DNA from: Dinochytrium kinnereticum
Lineage: Eukaryota; Chytridiomycota; Chytridiomycetes; Chytridiales; Chytridiaceae
Reading direction: 5' to 3'
DNA: 47,664 nt
NCBI GenBank assembly: GCA_027604005.1
Contig: JADGJT010000164.1
Coordinates: forward strand, 651-48,314
Part shown: positions 43,208 through 47,664 of the stretch, one piece after another
Position numbering within the stretch: position 1 is the stretch's first letter
How the letters are laid out: each line of letters begins with the position of its first letter
Position numbers and translations under genes: made by a program
Notes under the pieces: model-generated
The model's database searches: none
The model's input: the letters and a program-made list of their open reading frames with translations, nothing else
Told to the model about the DNA's origin: nothing

Positions 43208-46200
43208 ATGGGCATCGATATCTCACCGACAGCTTCTGCCATTGGCATCTCCGCTTCGGACCCTTCCACCTCCACTGGTGCTGGTGCACGGAAGAACCTC
43301 CTCCATGTTGTCTTCATGCTCGACATCACAGGATCAAGTAAGTTCTTTCCTCCTTTTCCATATGCTATGCATCCATCCATCCATCCAACTGCTCAATGTT
43401 GACAATATATTTAATCAGTGGGATCGCAGTTGCATGCGGTGAAGCAGATGGTCTCGCGCTTCTGCCAGACAGAGCGTGAAGGCGTTAAACTTTACGTCGG
43501 AACCTTCACCGAGGACGCGGACTGCTACGTCACCTTTTCCTCTCCAAGCCTAAAATCCTCAGAGCTCGTTTCTTACGTCGAAAATATCAGAATCTGCCGG
43601 CCTCCGGGCATGCCTACAGTTAATGCCAGCGGAGCAGACGGGCCTGAGAACGTGGTTGCGGGTGTTGTGGAGCTCATGCATCGATTCGAACCCCACGACA
43701 ACGTTCTTTGCTTTGTAGTCACGGATGATACTCCTCACCATGTTTCAATCGGGCCTTCGAACACAGCTGAATATGAGAAAGACTGGTTGAGAGGAAAGGG
43801 ATACGAGGATGTCGATGTGTTCAAGTTGCTGAACATGGTCGTTGAAACTATGAACGTTACGCTTGTCCCCATCCTATTTGGCAGCTCAATCAATTCGATT
43901 TGGTATCAGGTTTGTTCACTTTCTAATCCTCTTTTGGTGACCGTCTCTCTCTTCTTTTTATTATTATTTTAAAGTGAGTAATGAAACTGACTATTCGCTC
44001 AAAAACCATCATCCCCAACATATCTACAGCAAGCTGCGGTTCTGTCAGGCGGTCTTATCCTACAACCCAAGAGCACATCCTCCACTGACCTATCATCCGG
44101 CCTCGAAATCATAATGAACCTCCTCCAACAGACCAGCGTCGCTGGCTACATTGACCCAGCTATTGTCGAGACCATGTCATCCGGGCTGCATGGGTTCAAC
44201 TACATTCACATTGACGGCGAAACTTTCGAACCTCTGGAAAAAGACCCCACTCGTCGCGAGGAGATTTTTAACCACAAGCAGCCGTCTTCGACAGGACTCT
44301 CTACCGCCATGCTCGGTTTGCTTGAAACCACCTGTGACAGGTTTTCAGGGAAAAGGTCTGGCAAGAGAATTCGAGGGGTGAACCCGGATGTTATTGTCAA
44401 CGCTGTTCGACTTTTCGTCCTGTCTATGCTCAAAACCGTTGGGAGAGGGGAGCTTGTCGATCCGTCCGTTATGGAGGCGTATAACATCTTGCTCCGTGAT
44501 GCCCTTCGTATGCCGTTCAAGGGTAGCATCGACGAAGTGGCCATTGCTTCAGAGATATCTATGCTTGATATCCTGCTCAAGATGAATAACGAGCCAATGC
44601 CCCTGCCAGACGCCGTCGTTTCAAGTGTCACAGTGACCACCGTCAACTCTCAAGAGGAGGAAGGGGAATTAGCCGCCGTAGGGAGCCCCGTTCAGTGCAT
44701 CGTTACGCTCGAAACTGCCCTATCTGTTCTCTCTGATCTGCAGACAACACCCAAGACTTTGGAGGACCTTAAACCTTGGATGGAACTTGTTCTTCAACTC
44801 TGCATGGTCCGGCTCGTCGATCTTCATTTTCCCAAAAACCCTTTGACCGGAGCTGAAGATTTTGCCGATGCCTGGTCTTCGCGTGTTAAATGTCTTTCGA
44901 GAGCCTCAGTGCTTTCGGCTGCCGCTGCGGCCTCCCTCAGGTCCTCGATTGGTTTCGGTGACGTGTTCAAGGATCCTTTAACCGCTCTTGATCACACCTC
45001 TGCGGTGATTTTGGCGCATCCTAATGACCCGGTCCTTACAAGAGCTTACAAAACGCTGACCTATCTCCCATCCTTATACGGGGTTCTTCAGTCGTACTTG
45101 GTTTCGGGTGGTTTGAACATTTTCCCTTCCCTCGGTGCAGGGATTCAGGCATCATCTTTGCTGCACCTTATTGAGCCTGGTAGAGGTTGTGATTGGGATG
45201 ATCTTGCAAAGAAGTTCACCATCTCTCCAGCAACATGGGAGGTTATTCGATGCATTCTTGCATCAATCCGGGAGAGCGGTCCGGCGCCCGCAGCGTCGGT
45301 AGTTAAGTCCTTACGAGCGGAAACGGGATTAAACCCAGCAGACGCCCCTTCAAAGCTGGTCGCAGGCATCATTGGCTTTTTGCACCGTGATAGAAAAGCC
45401 AGCTCTGTGAAGAATCTATTACGTGATTTGTTTGGTGAGATATCAGGTGGAGACGTGGGAGCTTTTTCGAATTACGTTTCGCACTGCCTGATCTTAGGAA
45501 AAGAAGTCTTGTACGATCGTTTTGTTTCGCCGAGGGAATTAGCTGAGGCGCTCGTAGGAAAAGATAATCTTGACGCCGTTAAGGACTCATTTGACCCTCT
45601 GTTGGCGCTTCACCCCGTTGAGCAGTTTCTCGAAAGCGTCTTAACCACAGCGCCTGAAACATTCCTCGTCGCCGCTGCCCCATTGGTATCTTCTACCAAA
45701 CTCTTCTCAAACTCAAAGCGTCAATTCCGCATTCTCACTCGACTGATTCTGCTCGGTGATATCACAGAACCTGACCCTGCCATCGCGTTTTCAAGCGGAT
45801 GCATCTCCGAGGACCTAACCGATGCTGATCTTTGCGAGATTATGACAGTCTCGACCCTGCTTGGGTCCAGAACAGGCCGCTACGAGATGATCCCCAACCC
45901 GGCTGGACCTACCCGCCCGCCGACATGGAAACATATTGATACTTCTGGACTTCCCATCGCAAAGATGACGCGGAAACTTGTAGCAGATGCGTTTTCAGAG
46001 GAGTTGAAGACGTGGAATGCGGCGCGGATGGTTCATGGTCGTGAAATCGTGCGCAAGGAGGTTTTGATGATGGCTGGGAAGGGCGTGACAGATGAGTCTG
46101 CGCTTCGCGGGATCCGGTACACTCTATTCACAAAGGAGTTCAACTTCCAGCGTACGGACGTTCCCCACGTTTTATCCAAGCTACCCATATATTCTCTCGC

Positions 46201-46651
46201 AACTCTCGGTGTCGCCTTGGTGGTCGGAACAGATTGGACTTCCGAACCTCCGACCCAGCTTCGTAGACACTTTCCCGAGATTGAGGAAATCCTAAGCCCT
46301 CACATATCATCAGAAACTCTCGAACTTATCCGCCATTCTCTCTCTGCGCGAGAAATTTGTCAGCGCCCAACACCTAACCGTCATGGTCATACTATTGATA
46401 ATCCGTTCCCGGGAGTTTATGGATGGACAGAGGATTACGCGAGTAAGCGGCTCGCGGTGAATCCAGGGAAGCTTAGGATTATCCAGCTGATGAAGAAGTT
46501 TACGGAGACTAGAAAGAGAGTCGAGGAGTTAGAGGATGTGGAGGCGAGGAGACAGTGTTTGGAGGTGATGGATCAGTGTGGGGATTTTAATTCGTGGGGG
46601 AAGGTTGTTGAAGGCGTCAATGGGATTTTGCCTGGCTTTGTTTCAGCTTGA
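43208..46651 (+). CDS. Large von Willebrand factor A domain protein of unknown role
   Basis: Three exons (43208-43337, 43419-43909, 44030-46651) give 1080 residues. Residues ~31-220 form a vWA domain. The MIDAS motif DITGSMGSQ (Asp39, Ser43) is complete only after the first intron is removed. ADGPENVVAGVVELMH and LCFVVTDDTPHH supply the later MIDAS Thr/Asp positions. The pattern resembles vWA domains linked to alpha-kinases in amoebae and fungi, but no kinase domain is visible. The remaining ~860 residues are mostly helical-looking and unrecognised. Near the end are a NRHGHTIDNPFPGVYGW motif and a charged coiled-coil-like stretch (FTETRKRVEELEDVEARR). There is no signal peptide or membrane span, so it is probably cytosolic. 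The start is the first in-frame ATG; an upstream exon is possible. Confidence 0.75.
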
Positions 46652-46719
46652 AGGTTTCTTATTTTTCCTGACGTCCCGTGCGAGAACTTCACCAAGCTCA
46701 TACACAAATACATATCTCG

Positions 46720-46725
46720 AATAAA
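46720..46725 (+). terminator. Polyadenylation-signal-like AATAAA
   Basis: AATAAA lies 69 bases after the stop codon of the vWA gene, a suitable distance for a 3' end signal. The motif is common by chance in AT-rich sequence. Confidence 0.4.
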
Positions 46726-47431
46726 CGATTGATATTTTGCCAACAAAATTTCGGTATCTGTTTTATAAGTAAATCACTCAAAATGAAAGTTAAGGATAGT
46801 CTTTCGATAGTAACATAGTTCAATATTGTTAGTTTGATGTTTATGTCCAGTAGATTCATAAGAAGGTTTCTGTGACATCGTTTAAGTACCCGTATCTTTG
46901 TCCTACATTCTCCTTTTTCTCATAGTTGAAAGGAAAGCCATAACAAAGAGAGTATTTCTCATATTTGAAAGATTAAGTCTCTTGTACTATATGTTGAGCA
47001 CAAACCTCGAACCTCGAACGAGTCATTGCGTTGCGACTCCTTAATGCATACGCGAAAACGCTGCAGTTGGTTCGTACTATCTATCTCCTGCAGAGATTGC
47101 GACGAAGAGAAGATTTGCATCCAACGAACGAACTCGCTGGGGCAGCATTCATGACGTCCCATCCATCCCATTAGACCCATTTTAAGCCGACTTATACTTT
47201 CCTGACGTCGGCGAAGGCCAGGGAGTACTTTTCGGAATGGAATGTGCTCCTAAGTGGACGGATGGATAGTGCGTCTTTAGCTGCCAAGTTGTCTTGCATA
47301 TATGGTTGATCCAAAGATATGGTTTCAGATCAGCTAGTTGTTGTAAATCACGCGTAAGGCAACGCGTTCAGGCGCCATGATGGGTGGCAACATGGCCTAT
47401 GCCCTACACGATGTGGATGACGCTGAGGACA

Positions 47432-47487
47432 GGTATCCGAGAGGGTATCTGAGAAGGTACATCATGGGTATCTACAGAGATACCATG
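47432..47487. repeat. Short direct repeats and an adjoining hairpin
   Basis: GGTATCCGAGA (47432-47442) is repeated as GGTATCTGAGA (47444-47454), a 12-bp period with one mismatch. Right after is an inverted repeat: CATGGGTATCT (47463-47473), loop ACAG, AGATACCATG (47478-47487), with one unpaired G. Confidence 0.7.
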
Positions 47488-47664
47488 AGGTACATTAAGG
47501 TGGAGGATGCACAGACTCGGAGGCACCTCGCACCAATAGGGCGACGACATGCGTCATCGCCTCAAGAGCCACAGTGTGGTGTCCCATCACGTTACTGACC
47601 CACTTTCCTTGCAATATTGGTGTTCGTAGGCATTGTGTGGGATATTTGGGGTGTGCCCTGGAGG

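Larger units (their letters stand above)
46652..47664. other. Terminal intergenic stretch, no convincing gene
   Basis: About 1 kb after the vWA gene. Apart from a polyadenylation-like signal and a small repeat/hairpin cluster near 47432-47487, nothing is recognised. A 73-codon open frame at 47377-47598 is made partly of those repeats and lacks known motifs. Confidence 0.5.

Noticed and set aside
43683..43695. tRNA-like GATTCGAACCCC sequence
   Set aside because: It lies inside the vWA coding exon and no cloverleaf can be formed around it.
47377..47598. 73-codon plus-strand open frame near the right edge
   Set aside because: Part of it is encoded by short repeats and a hairpin. It has no recognisable motif; kept only as repeat structure.

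Overview
This window is nuclear DNA of a fungus, most probably an early-diverging (zoosporic, chytrid-like) lineage. The genes are fungal or opisthokont housekeeping genes split by many short introns, mostly 40-150 bp, with GTATGT/GTAAGT donors, T-rich bodies and long T runs. Two things argue for an early-diverging fungus: a DIS3L2/SSD1-type RNase that keeps its catalytic aspartates, and rather divergent versions of conserved fungal proteins. The lineage is an inference; no marker here fixes the species. There is no sign of a bacterial, plasmid or viral element, and I saw no rRNA, tRNA or CRISPR array. Most coding sequences were rebuilt by joining exons by hand. Where exon boundaries are given, the joined lengths are multiples of three and the protein motifs continue across the joins.

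Layout, left to right: a GRAM/VASt sterol-transfer-like membrane protein (-, 142-5176); an intergenic stretch; a Vac7-like protein with a LEA-2-type lumenal domain (-, 6629-9284); an unidentified polytopic membrane protein (+, 9478-11885); a microsatellite field and TATA/CT-rich promoter; NAD-specific glutamate dehydrogenase (+, 13260-17434); the SNARE Bet1 (-, 18267-18891); a small Apq12-like protein (+, 19038-19361); a DIS3L2/SSD1-type exoribonuclease (+, 20106-25075); fatty acid 2-hydroxylase (+, 25393-27060); an unrecognised 700-residue protein (-, 27900-30540).

The right part is much denser: exosome cofactor MPP6 (+, 30710-31687), the eRF1 methyltransferase Mtq2 (-, 31798-32687), a COP9 subunit 9-like acidic microprotein (-, 32707-32989), a forkhead transcription factor (-, 33707-35989), MICOS subunit Mic10 (-, 36488-36848), GPN-loop GTPase Gpn2 (+, 36885-38102), Sam50 (-, 38420-40318), Sec61 beta (+, 40537-40994), phosphomannomutase Sec53 (-, 41012-42392) and a 1080-residue von Willebrand A protein of unknown role (+, 43208-46651). 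The last kilobase holds no convincing gene.

The genes do not form one pathway. Themes recur: ER and secretory functions (Bet1, Sec61 beta, Sec53, fatty acid hydroxylase, GRAM/VASt), mitochondrial membrane biogenesis (Mic10, Sam50), and RNA decay or translation termination (MPP6, DIS3L2-type, Mtq2). The most notable features are gene-structural: divergent start codons 36 bp apart, convergent stops 17 bp apart, tandem genes 19 bp apart, two GC-AG introns, a start codon alone in its exon, 17- and 27-nt micro-exons and introns of 38-48 bp.
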